Source: Pleurodeles waltl (Eukaryota > Chordata > Amphibia > Caudata > Salamandridae). Taken from it: 64,000 bases of DNA. The stretch spans positions 642,941,465-643,005,464 of the forward strand of contig NC_090439.1 in the NCBI RefSeq assembly GCF_031143425.1. Direction: 5' to 3'. Under the pieces are notes generated by a model. That model saw only the letters and a list, made by a program, of their open reading frames with translations. It was not told the origin of the DNA and did no database searches. The position numbers and the translations under genes were made by a program. Positions within the stretch are counted from its first letter, which is position 1. Each line of letters begins with the position of its first letter. Positions 1 to 11,148 of the stretch are shown in pieces.

Positions 1-2470
1 GTCACTTTGAGGGTGGATAGCAGGTCAGCAAAGCCACTCTGAGGGTGGGTGGTTCTTATGAGTCCTGAAGTCCCTCGACTGGGGCTTGCTTCTGGTCTTT
101 TTGAAGTCTGCAGTGGACTTTTCTTCTGGGTGTCCAATGTTGGGGGTCCAGTACTCCTGGCTATTGCACCGTTCAGCCACTGGAGGTTGCAGTGCCACCA
201 ACCTTGGCACACTTGCAGGGTTTGTTATCTGGGTCCATTGCATGGATTTTGGTCTGGCTGCTGAGTCCAGTTCCTTGGTCAGTGGCCAGTCAGTGAACTG
301 GACTTCACTGGTCTTTTGCTTCCTTGTTGCTGTGAGTGATGCCTTCATTCTGGAGGGAGATCTTTGGCAATTTTTTGAAGGGTGGAGGTTCTCTGCGGTT
401 TTGTGGAGTCTGTTTGATGTCCATGCAACGCCTCAGTGGTGATTGTCAAGTCCTGGGTGTAGCAGGCAGGGTTTGACGCCTTTTTCTTTGTGCAGCAGGA
501 ATACCGTTCTTGAGCCTTGGGTCATCTTTGTTGCAGGACATCTTGTGTTCTTGGAATCTGATCTGCAGGTCTAGGGGTGCCCACTATATACTGCATTTAG
601 TGGGCATTTAGGGGAATACCTAGTAGTGACCAATGGGTCATCGACTTTAGGGTGGCTACACCCACTATGTGACCGCTTTCTGTGGGCAGAGACCACTTCC
701 CTATTCCTGATAGGCTATTTCCCTACCGTGCAAGATGGAGGAAGCTGAAATTGAGAGGTCACCTCACATGCAACACCTTAGGGGTGGTGCAAGATGAGGG
801 TGGCCAATCCTCCTGTCCTTGGTGCATTTTCTCACCGTTGCTCCTGCCAAAAGTGTTTTGTTTTTTAACAGGGGCAGCCATCTGCTGATAGCAGCAGGGC
901 CAGTGGTCGAGTTTCAAGGGCGGTAAGACCTTTAAAGCTCATAGCCAGGGCTGTGCACATTCTGAGGGAGGAGGTGTACCACCTGTGCTCAGTAGAGCTT
1001 TGTTCTCTGGACCCAGAAAGCACAGGTTCTCACCCCAGGGTTCCAGAATCGTGTCTAGTGATGGCAGGCTGGTTGTGACAGGCCAGCAACCATTCCAGGG
1101 TAGTTAGGTTTTGCAGGGGGCACCTCTAAGGTGACTCTGGGCACATTTTGCAAAAAATCCAATACTGGTATCGGTTTGGATTTAGCATTCTGAGTTGTTT
1201 GATACCAAACAACTCAGGATGCAGAGTGGCAACCATGTAGCTGTGAAACTCGTACTGAGCAGTGTCCAGCACATGCATGTAAAATAGCTGCTCTGTTCAC
1301 TTACTATGCTCCAGGTTTGGCAGGGACACAGTAGGGGCATATTGCTCACGCAGGGATGCCCACACATGCAGCATAGTGCACCATGCCTTAGGGTTGGAAG
1401 GTCTGCAAAAGGGGTGCCTTACCTATATTGCATGCAGTGTGCAGTGGACAGGGCACCTAGCCTGCAATGGCAGTGCTGGGTACACTTGGATGCATAGACC
1501 CTGGGGGTGGCACAAGCTGTGCTGCTGCCCTCAGGGGCCTACCCTTAGTACCTCAGGCCTTGGGTACCTTAGTACCATTTACAAGGGACTTATAGTGGCA
1601 CCTAAAGGTGTTTCCAATTGTGCCAATGCATCACATCGGTTTTGGGAAAGGGATCTGGTGCAGGGCAACCTGGTTAGCAGGGGCCCTGGGCACTAACAAC
1701 TTTGAAACCACATTAAATACCAAGCAAAAAGTGGGGGAGAACCATGTCAAGAGAGGCTCTGTCCTACATCCCTTGTGTGGATCAGGGCTCTGGGGATGGT
1801 GATTTAATATTTTTTTTGGGAGGGGGCATGCAGCTCCTTGCCCCAAACTGCAGAAGGCACTGGGGATCCCACCCTTCTCTGGGGGTGAAATTCAATTTAG
1901 GAGAAAAGGGGTCTGCTGCCCCCAGCCACCCCCGTCCCAAAGTCCAAATGGTTCCAGGGACCCCATCTTGCATGGCCGAAATACAATTTAAGTGCAGGGA
2001 CTTCTAGTGGTTGGTTCTATGGTTGGACTTTGTGCCTTGAAAAATCTTAAAAGAAAGATTCAAAGATATGTTAATGTTTTTTTTTTAAGGTTTTATTCTA
2101 AATATTTTATGAATGTCACTTTTATTAAATAATGCTATGTGAGAATTTATGACATATACATTTGATTCTAGTTGTTGGTCACTTTCGGCAAAGTCAGTAT
2201 GCCTGCCTTACTTAAAATACCTCTCTTCAATTTGTTACACATAAACATCTGTGTGCGCTAGCTAAGGAGGTGATTGAGTGCAGGCCCTGTGCCCAACTCC
2301 CTCCTGCCATGGCCCTACCCTGAGCCCAACTAGGAACTGCTATGGCCAGGTCCTGCACCCAACTTCCTGCCATGAATGGCTGAAGGTCATGGGCGGCAGA
2401 GAGTCAAATGTCAGCAGGGACTGTACATATACACACATTATTTTAGTCAGTGGCAGTTGCCACTGAGTAT
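1..2470. repeat. Unclassified non-coding interspersed-repeat sequence
   Basis: No open frame here has a recognisable protein; the longest frames are about 100 codons and overlap on both strands without any domain. Short phrases such as 'cctaaggtggc', 'aagggacttatagtggcacc' and runs of near-repeated product-like wording resemble the style of the long LTR-like repeat seen later at 43.3-46.0 kb, but I cannot align it convincingly. It is probably one or more decayed LTRs or similar non-coding repeats. No promoter, RNA gene or terminal repeat could be placed. Confidence 0.35.
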
Positions 2471-2938
2471 TTATAGTTAGGAACACACTTCCAGGGGAAA
2501 TTTACTTTTTGGTTTGTTATTAACTTTGGTGCCATTTGATGAATCTTCATGATACTTTCCCAAAAAAGTCCCAACTACATCAGGTCCTTCATGGAAAGAT
2601 TTGGGCGGTCTGTCAAGGGGGGGGCAATATAAAGGGGAGTCCTAAAGTGTGTTTTTCTCCTGCAGTTTTCCATAGGAAAATTGAAGTGATACAGAATAAA
2701 TGACTTATAGTTAGGAACACGCTTCTAGGGGAAATTGACTTTTTGGTTTATTATTAACTTTGGTGCTATTTGATGAATCTTCATGATGCTTTCCAAAAAA
2801 AAGTCCCAACTACATCAGCTCCTTCCTGGAAAGATTTGGGTGGTCTGTCAAGCGGGTGTTGATAAAAAGGGGTGTCTCAAAGTGTGTTTTCCTCTTGCAG
2901 TTTTCCATAGAAAAATTGAACAGTGATACTGAAAAAAT
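2471..2938. repeat. 234-bp tandem duplication, two copies
   Basis: The phrase 'ttatagttaggaacac' begins at 2471 and again at 2705, and the two 234-bp units then run in parallel through 'gatgaatcttcatga', 'aagtcccaactacatcag' and 'gcagttttccata' with scattered differences. The unit is non-coding. The following 120 bp ('caccaaatttgtcagaaagctagatctt') is of the same low-complexity style and probably belongs to the same repeat. It may be a partial duplication inside a longer dispersed repeat. Confidence 0.8.
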
Positions 2939-4187
2939 GACTGAACTGAATCACACCAAATTTGTCAGAAAGCTAGATCTTCAGTGGATGACGTTTTTTT
3001 GTGATTTGGTGTAAATCTGTTCAGTGGCTTTTGAGAAATTAAGGGTAAAAAATTAGGCATAATTCAACATCAACAGAGATTTGCGGCAGGCATTTTAGGA
3101 GTTGGGGATACATTGTTGTGTCCTCAAAACATTAATAAAAAAAAACATATAGGTGGGTAGGATAGGGATACCTTGAACCCCTAGACCTGGAGGGAGGTAT
3201 CCAGAGGGACTCCTCTGGGCTATTTTGATTTTTAATGTGAGGAGTAGTGCGGCTCTCTTTCCTGAACTGTTAAAAGGCCCCTGGGACCCCATACTCAGTG
3301 GCAGATGTGATTATTTTGGAGGGGTGCTAATAGAAGGCCTGTGTGACCCCATGTCCCGGGGCCCACAGTGCTTTTTTGGGGAGACGGCAAGGGGGTCTCC
3401 TCCCCCAGCCATTGTACAAGCCCGGGGACACATCACGCAGGGCCCACAGAGATGTTTTGGGCGGCGGGCTTGGGCCCCCCTCCTGAAGCCATAGTATGCC
3501 CCCATATACCCTATCCTACAGGATTGGTTCAGTGTTGGAGTCACAGGAACCCCATCTACCGGAGAACTGTTCCTTGCCCGTGAGAGTGCAGGAAGAGAAA
3601 ACTTCAATGCTCCCATCTGCAGAAACACAAATGTTTCTCCATCCATGTTGGCTGACTCCCTTCGGGACCTGGGTTGTACGTATCCATGCCTGTCTGTGCC
3701 CATACATCTCAGGTCCCATCTCTGAAATTTACTCTCTCTTTAATTCCTCCTTTTCTAGCCTGAATCTCCTGCTCTTTCTTATCTCTGTACCCTTTCTTTC
3801 CCATTTCTTCTCCAAATCTTTCTCCCCTTTCTGTTGTTCTTGTTTCTTATCCTAAAGCAGTAAGACTTAACTAAGAGGCAATGTGTAAAGCATTTATACA
3901 GCTGCATCACTCAAACAGTTATAAAGTGAAAACATAACATACGAAAAATCCCAAAACAATTAAGAAAAGATAGTACGTTTTGGTCAACAAAATTATACCA
4001 AAATGAAAAAAAACAATCAATTGAACAAGAGTTATGGATTTTTAAAGTTTAAGGTTCAAATAATGCCAAAAAAGCATTGAGCGGTCATTTGATTGCACTT
4101 GACTGGGATAAAGGTTAGGTTTAAGGCCAATTACGATGGAGTGTTGGTCAGACAGATTAATCCCAGTGAAAGGTTTTACTTTCAGGC
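2939..4187. other. Non-coding stretch, pyrimidine-rich in part
   Basis: Nothing coding is supported. Around 3260-3490 there is a weak direct repetition of phrases ending in 'gggcccacag'. From about 3725 to 3850 the + strand is strongly pyrimidine-rich (ctttctt, tcccattt, tctcccctttct). The A-rich stretch after 3890 shows no ORF or known termini. Confidence 0.4.
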
Positions 4188-4189
4188 TA

Positions 4190-4360
4190 AGGCCTGATTA
4201 CAATCTTAGTGGATGGTATACTCAGTCACAAGCATGACGGATATCCCATCCGCCGTATTATAAGTTCCATTACATTCTATAGAACTTGTAATACGACAGA
4301 CGAGATATCCACCACGTTTGTGACAGAGTATCCCATCCGCGAAGATCGTAATCAGGCCCT
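4190..4360. mobile_element. Small foldback MITE (171 bp)
   Basis: The two halves are inverted copies. The left end reads 'aggcctgattacaatctt' and the right end reversed reads 'agggcctgattacgatctt', and the pairing continues through 'ggatgg', 'gtcacaa', 'gatatc' to a central 'tccattacattctatag'. It is flanked by TA on both sides (4188-4189 and 4361-4362); a 3-bp TWA duplication would be imperfect (TAA left, TTA right). It has no coding capacity. The termini resemble the CCTGATTAC/CCTCATTAT style of the other foldbacks in the window, so it is probably a Harbinger-type passenger, though a mariner-type TA target cannot be excluded. Confidence 0.8.
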
Positions 4361-4362
4361 TA

Positions 4363-4539
4363 GTCTATGAAATGGAAGTCAAAACCTTCAGTGGGACAAG
4401 GCAACAGGCTCTGGACAAAGAGGAATCCATGTCGTCAGGAAGCCGCTGGACTAGGTCTCAGTGCAGCCATTGATTAATGGAGGAAAGGTTCTGAGCTGGA
4501 CTTAGGACTGCCAGGACATGTATACCATTAAATACACAT
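4363..4539. other. Unassigned sequence between MITE and L1 remnant
   Basis: This short stretch has no domain that I can recognise. It could be the far 5' part of the L1 remnant or the flank into which the MITE inserted. Confidence 0.3.
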
Positions 4540-7500
4540 ATTTCCTAAAGATGAATCTGGTCCCATGATAAGAGATGCCCATGGCATCACAAACATGTTT
4601 GATAAATACACCCAACTCAATAGCTAAGAGACAAGAACTGGGGGAGGTCGGTTGGAGGACTTCTTTGACACACTAAAATGACCCTGTTTTAATGGTGAAG
4701 GCAAGGCTTTCCTAAAAGGTGAGATCATAAAAGTGGAAATCACTCTGGCTATTTCCAGCCTCCCTTAAAATAAAGTGGGGAGGAATGGTATAAAAGTTAT
4801 AGTAGACCAACTCCACGGAGTCTTCCAACAGGCGGATTTAATAAGAACACTTTAATCTCTCTCCAATAGGGCAACAATAGCTGTCTACGGAAGCCGGTTA
4901 GGGACCCTTGTGTAGCAGCTATCAGCCAATCTCCCTTTTCAATATGGACATAAAAATCTTGTAATTATACTAGCTGGATGATCAAAGAAAGTTAGCCCCA
5001 GCTTGGTTCATCATTCCCAGGTGGGCTTTGCACTGGGGTGAATGTACAACAACCCCTGAATACAGTACCCCACCTCTTGTGGTTGTCAAAAGATTACAAT
5101 GAGCACATCCTACCCATCTTTTGACCCTGACAAGGCATTTGACCTTAAAGAGTGGGGCTATATGTTTCATACGCTACATAAAATGGGACAAGGAGATGAT
5201 TTCATCTAAAAAATATGATGGCTCTATGATTCTCCCACTGTGCAGGTACACTGCAGAGGTTTTCTTTCCGATCTCTTCCCAATACACAGCGGAACTCACC
5301 AGGGCTGCCCGTTATCTCCAGTGCTATTTCTGCAGGCAATGGAATTACTGGCAGCAGTCATTCATCAAACCACCCAGATAGTAGGCATAGTCACCCTGAT
5401 AGATCGATCAAAAATATTACCTTGAACGGATGCATACTTTTAATGCTTACTGACCTCGATAGATCATTGCCCGCCTTGATGTCCCTCATAAAAACTTTCT
5501 CAGACATATCAGCCTATAACATCAACTGGGACAAAGGTGAAGCAGTTCCCATGTCCTGTGTTACCACTAAACTCTCTATTCAATGATACCCGTTAATTGG
5601 CAAACTAAATGACTCAATATTTTAGATCCTTGTTAAGCATGGATTAGAAAGGATAGTTCCTGGCAACTTGGATCCACTCATTGACAAGATCCAGCTTGAT
5701 TATGCAAAATGGAAGCAGCTCAATCTGTCACTGTGGGGGAGAGTACAAGTGGTCAAAATGGTGGAGGCCTCTCACTTCACATTTGTTCTAGGGATGCTTC
5801 CCTTGCTGGTAAGGAGCAAAGCCCTACAAATCATTGATAGGGGCATCAAACGCATTATGTGAGAGACTACAAAACCATGGCTGGAAATTTCTGAAATGAT
5901 TGTCTATAGACTTAGTGGAGGACATAGTCTACACTGCACAGAAAACACCAGTACACTCATTCCTCTACACTCTCTCATTTGGCCTACATGTGACCCAGAC
6001 TGAGTGAACTTCCTATCTGGGTAATTTTAGAATGATTTATCATGCACAGAGAACCAAGTTTCCATCTCCTTTATCAGAATAAGATGCTATTGATGTCTAA
6101 GAAAATCCTATCACCCAGAACATGACACAATCCTGGAATCATGCCAACAAATTACTGAAGTATTACACCAGAATGCATCTCCAGGCACTTCTCTGAAATA
6201 ATGCAGCCATACAGATGGAAGGGCTCCATATACACTGCGAAGTATGGGAAAAAGCAGGAATTCTCTCCCTAAATCAACTACTAACTGAGGGAGCATTGAA
6301 ATAATTCCTCACGCTGAGAGACAAATTTCACAAGAATGCCAACATTTGCTTTTGAAGCACTGCCTATCCAGTTTAGAGGGGGCTAAGCCATGGAGCATAC
6401 AAGACTCTCTTACTGTACAACATCTACAACACTGGAGACTACACAGAGGGGTTGTGTCAGCCTTCTAAAAACTGCTGGTATCACACTTACACTCTAAGCC
6501 CCACCAACCACAATTCTGGCTCAAATGGCACCAGCGGATAGAAAGGGCCTACCAGGGGTATGGAATTTAATAACATATATACTTGTCCATGGGACAGGTT
6601 GCTTCAGAAGTCTACTAGTCCTGTAAAAAAAATCCACTTGTCCCTATTGTGCCATGTAGTCCGGCAACAAATTATGGTAGCAATTTCATTATATAAGAGC
6701 TCTGATAATAGCCTGTCTGATTATTGAAGGGCTCATACTAAAGTAAGGTTTAAATATGACCAATTCTCTTATTTTGCCACCTTTCAGCAGATCTACATAT
6801 TGGGGCTGGAGGTAGTAGAAAGCAATAGGTTTGGGATGCCCCTTTGAGTCTGTGCAAACCGAACTTGCATATTTTAGGGGTTTTCACCATCTCTTCTCTA
6901 TTCCTTTCCCATACTGAGAAAGGTTGGAAATGTACTCCTGACAAGGACAGAAGTGAAGCTTCTCCCAGGATTGGAGAAAAACTGGTTAAAGGGAAAGTGA
7001 ACTGGTAAACGCTGAACAGAAGCATTAGACAATGGAACCAGTGAATCTAGAATGAAGTTCTGCCTTTATAAAATTAGCTACCTCCCACTTCTGTATTTTA
7101 CATCACTCCAGTTGTTGGAGATACACTAATGCTGACTGTGACAGGACATTCTTTATGACTGCTTCAAGATCCAACTTTGATCCAGTATTGGACAAACCCT
7201 AAGGGCAGTGAATGTTCACCCCTACACCTAGTTATATTACTCGACACATCTCATCTAAATGAGATCACTAGACATAGACGCAAGCTATTGATTACAGCCA
7301 CTGATGAACTATGCACATTATAACATTGGTGAGCCTCACAATTACCCACATATGACAAATGGCTTTTTGAAAATTACAATCAGCCTCATATGAACAGCTC
7401 ATGTGCAAGCTACAGGAGAACAAAACACATTCTGGGCTATATGGCCCCTCTTTTTTATCTGAGTACAATCACCAATTAGATAGCAACTTTGCCCCTACTC

Positions 7501-7900
7501 CCAAGACAGAGAAGGACATCGGATACATATGAACCATATGGCCCTTTCTGTTGATCCCCAATCCTTACTACCTCTTCCAGCTACACTCATTTTCCAACTC
7601 TCCTCTGCCATATATACACCACCATTCTCTCACCAACTGTCTCCCTACCCAGCCCCACTCGCCAAAGAAGCTAGAGTTGCTCAATATGCTTGACACAGGA
7701 ATACCTACGAGAGTAGACTCCTATTGACCATGGATTCACCTAATTATCTTCTCCCCCTTGCAGTACATTGGACTTATCCACTCCTCAACCTCTCTTCGCC
7801 TCCCACCCCCCAAGTTGATTGCACTCATATCCCAATAGGAGATGCTCCTTGGTGGGAACTTCCAGTCTGCATCTCAATATCAGGAGGCACAATTCTAATA
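4540..7900 (+). pseudogene. Decayed L1-type LINE, ORF2 (reverse transcriptase) remnant
   Basis: Translation in shifting + frames follows the order of an L1 ORF2 reverse transcriptase. A segment near 4745-4830 resembles the pre-RT 'ISSLPL..K' region, a 'DKAFDLKEW' stretch lies near 5128-5160, and the diagnostic 'THQGCPLSPVLF' lies in the frame beginning at 5240. A downstream 'YAKWKQLNLSLWGRVQVVKM' region is at 5668-5862. The catalytic YADD box is not intact (the corresponding part near 5450 reads as 'MLTDLD'). Many stops and frameshifts interrupt it. The last part (about 7000-7900) is only weakly recognisable as the ORF2 C-terminal region and 3' end ('aataaac' near 7897). No EN domain or ORF1 is visible upstream, so the copy is 5'-truncated. 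This is an old, inactive element. Confidence 0.8.
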
Positions 7901-8249
7901 AACTAGCCTCTCCCTCCCCACCCAATTAAAATGATATTGTCTGATATTGTTTCCTTCATCTGTGCCTAGATGTACCTGTATTTCTTATTTAAATACATCT
8001 GCTTACTGGTTATAACAATACCATTAGCAAGACTAGTCATGGACAGGACTCCACAGCCGTACCTGCAGTTGTAGATAAGACTGTCTATTTTTTCTAACTT
8101 CTTTATCATTTTTTGGTTCTATAGGCAGTCCAAGGCCCAGTATGTAACATTACTTTTTTATATTCTTTCCATATACCTAAATTGACTGTGTATATGTTAA
8201 GCTATGTTAATTAAGAGGATAAGCATGTAACAAATATATATACGTGTCC
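7901..8249. other. AT-rich non-coding stretch
   Basis: No ORF, terminal repeat or RNA gene is visible in this AT-rich stretch between the L1 remnant and the LTR-like repeat fragment. Confidence 0.4.
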
Positions 8250-8660
8250 TACTTTTTAAATACTATGCACTCTACCCTATGGGCAATTAGAGCCTACCTT
8301 AGGAGTGACTTCAAAGTACGAAAAAGGAAGGTTTAGGCACTGCAAAAAACTTTATTTTCTAAGTAAAAATGGCAGTTTAAAACGGCACACACGGGTTACA
8401 AGGGCAGGCCTAGAGACACATTTTACAGTGCTACTTTAGTAAGTGGCACAACGAGTTCTGCAGCCCATTTGCAGAATTGAATTGATATTCTCTTGGTACA
8501 TCTAGTACCATATACTAGAGACTTATAAGTTAATTACATGTGCCAAGTAAATTATACCAATTTACCATGTTTAAACTGGTGAGTATTAGCACTTTACCAC
8601 TGGTTAGCAGCAGAAAAGTGTGCAGAGTCCTATGGCAAACAGGGACAGTTAAAGAAAGCA
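8250..8660 (-). repeat. Fragment of long LTR-like repeat, inverted relative to 43.3 kb copy
   Basis: Read on the - strand this matches the order of landmarks at about 43,420-43,790: 'cactttaccactg', a 'gacttataagt' or 'acttgtaagtgcc' phrase, 'gcaggcc', 'gcagttttaaac', then 'aaggtaggc' near 'cccatagggtag'. Divergence is high and indels are common, so it is an older copy. It has no coding capacity. Confidence 0.6.
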
Positions 8661-8901
8661 AATATCTGAGGGAATACCACACGAAAGATGGTCAATTCCA
8701 ATAGATAAAATTTGAGCCTGAACACTACACCTTTTTAAAAAAGGACCTTCTTTATAAGTTTAGGAAATGCAAATGCTACCCACATTACCAATAATGGGAA
8801 AAACGGGTTAGACCATGCTATACGAAAAAGAAGGTGGTGGCCAGGAGCAAGGGGTCAGTGTAAAGATGAGTACAATTTTAAATTGAAGGAGCTTACACTA
8901 A

Positions 8902-9130
8902 GGTGGTCATTACAACCCTGGCGGTCGCTGTTAAAGCGGCAGTAATACCGCCAACAGGGCGGCGGTAAAAAATTTGGAATCACGACCGTGGCGGAAACCG
9001 CCAACAAAGACAGCCACTTTAACACTCCGACCGCCACGGCGGTACAAACAAACAGCTTGGCTGTCACCGCCAACAGACAGGTGGGAGACAATGTAGCGCC
9101 CACACTATTATGACAGGCCAATCCGCCACC
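8902..9130. promoter_or_regulatory. Left TIR and subterminal ACCGCCAACA repeats of Harbinger A
   Basis: The 24-bp terminal repeat is followed by three exact copies of ACCGCCAACA (8947-8956, 8997-9006, 9066-9075) and several GGCGGT/ACCGCC half sites. Such subterminal clusters in Harbinger elements are candidate binding sites for the Myb-like protein and transposase. Function here is inference from position and repetition only. Confidence 0.7.
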
Positions 9131-9766
9131 TTTTCTGGGGCGGATTCACCGTGGATAAAAACACGGCGGATACAGGAATCCCGAAGGGAAAACACTCACC
9201 TCTACACACCCCATGAGGAAGCAGGACGCCATGGACCCGGAACTCCAAATTCTCCCTGCAATAGTCTTCCTGCTCCTCTATCAGGAGCAGGAACGCTGGC
9301 GGCGAAGACCACGGTGAGTACTGCACCTACGACACAGGGGAAGGGGGAAGCAAAAAACAGGGACACACACACGCAACACCCCCACCCCCACCCTCACCCA
9401 CTACAACACACTCACTAATGCATATCAATACATCACAGTTACACCCCCAAAACCCCCGGAAGAATGCAAAGACAATAGAAAATGAGTGTAACCATTGTAA
9501 TATATTAAAAGCAAGTAGGCAGAAATATATATACACCATGTACATAATTTATTCCAAGCATAGTAGTCCAGGTAGTGTTCTAAGAAAGTCCGTGGAACAC
9601 TGGGACCACACGGTATGGGCGAGGCCCACACAAGATTCCCTGACCATGATGGAGAGAACACTGCAGGGCATCATAGAGCAACTAAACAGGCACCTCAGGG
9701 GGAGGGAAAGGGGGGGAACCTCAGCTGCTTGAGTGCACGATGCCAAATCCATGAGGGGGCCACATG
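9131..9766. other. Non-coding part of Harbinger A (left side)
   Basis: This stretch between the terminus and the minisatellites includes a C/A-rich run (acccccacccccaccctcaccc near 9378-9410) that corresponds to the G/T-rich run in copy B near 25,020-25,080. It is likely the 3' flank of the second Myb/SANT gene. No supported ORF. Confidence 0.5.
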
Positions 9767-10060
9767 CCCACTGTTCCATCCTGGGGAGTGCAAAGCCACA
9801 GTCTCTCAAGTCTCTACAGTGGGTGGGTTGCCCACTGTTCCATCCTGGGGAGTGCAAAGCCACAGTCTCTCAAGTCTCTACAGTGGGTGGTTTGCCCACT
9901 GTACAATCCTGGGGAGTGCAAAGCCACAGTCTCTCAAGTCTCTACAGTGGGTGGGTTGTCCACTATGCAATCCCGGGGAGTGCAAAGCCACAGTCTCTCA
10001 AGTCTCTACAGTGGGTGGGTTGCCCACTGTTCCATCCTGGGGAGTGCAAAGCCACAGTGT
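9767..10060. repeat. 64-bp minisatellite, about 4.6 copies
   Basis: Units begin with 'cccactgt' or 'tccactat' at 9767, 9831, 9895, 9959 and 10023, an exact 64-bp period, and contain 'gggagtgcaaagccacag' and 'tctacagtgggtgg'. Since 64 is not a multiple of three, successive units pass through all three frames, so the long overlapping open frames here are a by-product of the repetition. A related array with 55-64-bp spacing is at 24,435-24,670 in copy B. Confidence 0.93.
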
Positions 10061-10066
10061 CACAAG

Positions 10067-10272
10067 TGGATGCCTTTCTCCACTGGTTCTGAAGGGGGCT
10101 TTGTGCCCAGAGTGCTTCATCCTGCTAAGGACTGATGTAGTGGATGTATCACTCCACTGGTTCTGGAGGGGGCATGGTGCCCAGAGTTCTTCATCCTGCT
10201 AAGGACTGAGGTAGTGGATGCCTTTCTCCACTGGTTCTGGAGGGGGCTGTGTGCCCTGAGTGCTTCATCCTG
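10067..10272. repeat. 74-bp direct repeat, about 2.8 copies
   Basis: 'tggatg' followed by 'ccactggttctg' and 'gcttcatcctgctaaggac' recurs at 10067, 10141 and 10215 (74-bp spacing). The same 74-bp unit occurs inverted in copy B at 24,281 and 24,355. In the - strand reading it encodes the last segment of the tail ORF at 10,117-11,121. Confidence 0.85.
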
Positions 10273-11121
10273 TCCTTCATGGCCTAGCTGGGCTTTTGCT
10301 GGCGGTCCTTCATGGCCCAGCGGGGCTTTTGCTGGCGGTCCTTCATGGCCCAACAAGGCTTTTGCTGGCAGTCCTTCATGGCCCAACGGGGCTTTTGCTG
10401 GCGGTCCTTCATGGCCCAACGGGGCTTTTGCTGGCGGTCCTTCATGGCCCAACGAGGCTTTTGCTGGCGGTCCTTCATGGCCCAACGGGGCTTTTGCTGG
10501 CGGTCCTTCATGGCCCAATGGGGCTTTTGCTGGCGGTCCTTCATGGCCCAACGGGGCTTCTGCTGGCGGTCCTTCATGGCCCAACGGGGCTTCTGCTGGC
10601 GGTCCTTCATGGCCCAGTGGGGCTTTTGCTGACGGTGGCCTCCTGGGCAGCTTGGCTGGCGGTGGCCTCCTGGGCAGCTGGGATGGTGCTGGCGGTGGCC
10701 TCCTGGGCAGCTGGGCTGGTGCTGGCGGTGGACTCCTGGGCAGCTGGGCGGTGGCCTCCTGGGTAGCTGGGCTGGTGCTGCCGGTGGCCTCCTGGGCAGC
10801 TGGGATGGTGCTGGCGGTGGCCTCCTGGGCAGCGGGGATGATGGTGGTCTTCTCCGCCTTACTGCTCTTCCCAGACATGCCGGGTTTCTTGTGACCCTTC
10901 CCCACCTTGGAAGGTGTCACAGCTGACTCCGCACTCCCACCGGGACCCCTGGGAGCAGCTTTGGTGGATGGAGTCTTCCCCCTCTCCCGCCGGGCACTGG
11001 CCAACTTCTGATGCTTCACAGGTGGAGGACTGTCTGTGCTGTGGCTCCGTGCCACACTGGCTGCCTGGTGGCCGGTGCACTCTAGATTCAAGTGACTACA
11101 GGCACCACTGGTCCCGGACAT
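10117..11121 (-). CDS. Repeat-rich basic tail of the second Myb/SANT protein of Harbinger A
   Basis: An uninterrupted 334-codon frame begins MSGTSGACSHLN. Residues 1-100 are rich in Ser, Pro, Lys and Arg (KHQKLASARRERGK, KVGKGHKKPGMSGKSSK). Then come Ala/Gln-rich repeats (IPAAQEAT), then about eleven copies of PAKAPLGHEGP encoded by the 33-bp minisatellite, and a last section matching the 74-bp repeats. A polypyrimidine tract followed by 'catag' just upstream (acceptor boundary 11148/11149 on -) and the same arrangement in copy B ('cctag' at 23,381-23,385) suggest that this is the last exon of the Myb/SANT gene above it, not a separate gene. The role of such a tail is unknown; the basic part could help DNA or nuclear binding. 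It could also be translated from its own ATG. Copy B has a quite different Thr/Ala/Cys-rich sequence in the middle of this exon. Confidence 0.55.
   Translation of the reverse strand: MSGTSGACSHLNLECTGHQAASVARSHSTDSPPPVKHQKLASARRERGKTPSTKAAPRGPGGSAESAVTPSKVGKGHKKPGMSGKSSKAEKTTIIPAAQEATASTIPAAQEATGSTSPATQEATAQLPRSPPPAPAQLPRRPPPAPSQLPRRPPPAKLPRRPPSAKAPLGHEGPPAEAPLGHEGPPAEAPLGHEGPPAKAPLGHEGPPAKAPLGHEGPPAKASLGHEGPPAKAPLGHEGPPAKAPLGHEGLPAKALLGHEGPPAKAPLGHEGPPAKAQLGHEGQDEALRAHSPLQNQWRKASTTSVLSRMKNSGHHAPSRTSGVIHPLHQSLAG
10273..10850. repeat. 33-bp coding minisatellite (11 units) plus related GGTGGCCTCCTGGGCAGC repeats
   Basis: 'tccttcatgg' recurs every 33 bp from 10273 to 10603, giving eleven units to about 10635. 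They are followed to about 10850 by irregular copies of 'ggtggcctcctgggcagc' with 'tgggatggtgctggc'. The 33-bp period keeps frame, and on - each unit encodes the 11-residue repeat PAKAPLGHEGP. Units differ by few substitutions, so the array looks recently homogenised. Confidence 0.95.
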
Positions 11122-11148
11122 GTTGTGGCTGAGTTGCTAGTTCAGGAC

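Noticed and set aside
10273..10635. Regular 33-bp spacing resembling a CRISPR array
   Set aside because: Units are contiguous with no unique spacers, lie in a coding minisatellite, and the DNA is eukaryotic.
10214..10894. Long + strand ORFs (226 and 168 codons) with Trp-rich repeats over the 33-bp array
   Set aside because: They are the opposite strand of the minisatellite; a 33-bp stop-free unit opens several frames at once. The - strand frame continues the Myb/SANT-2 gene and has the homologous exon in copy B.
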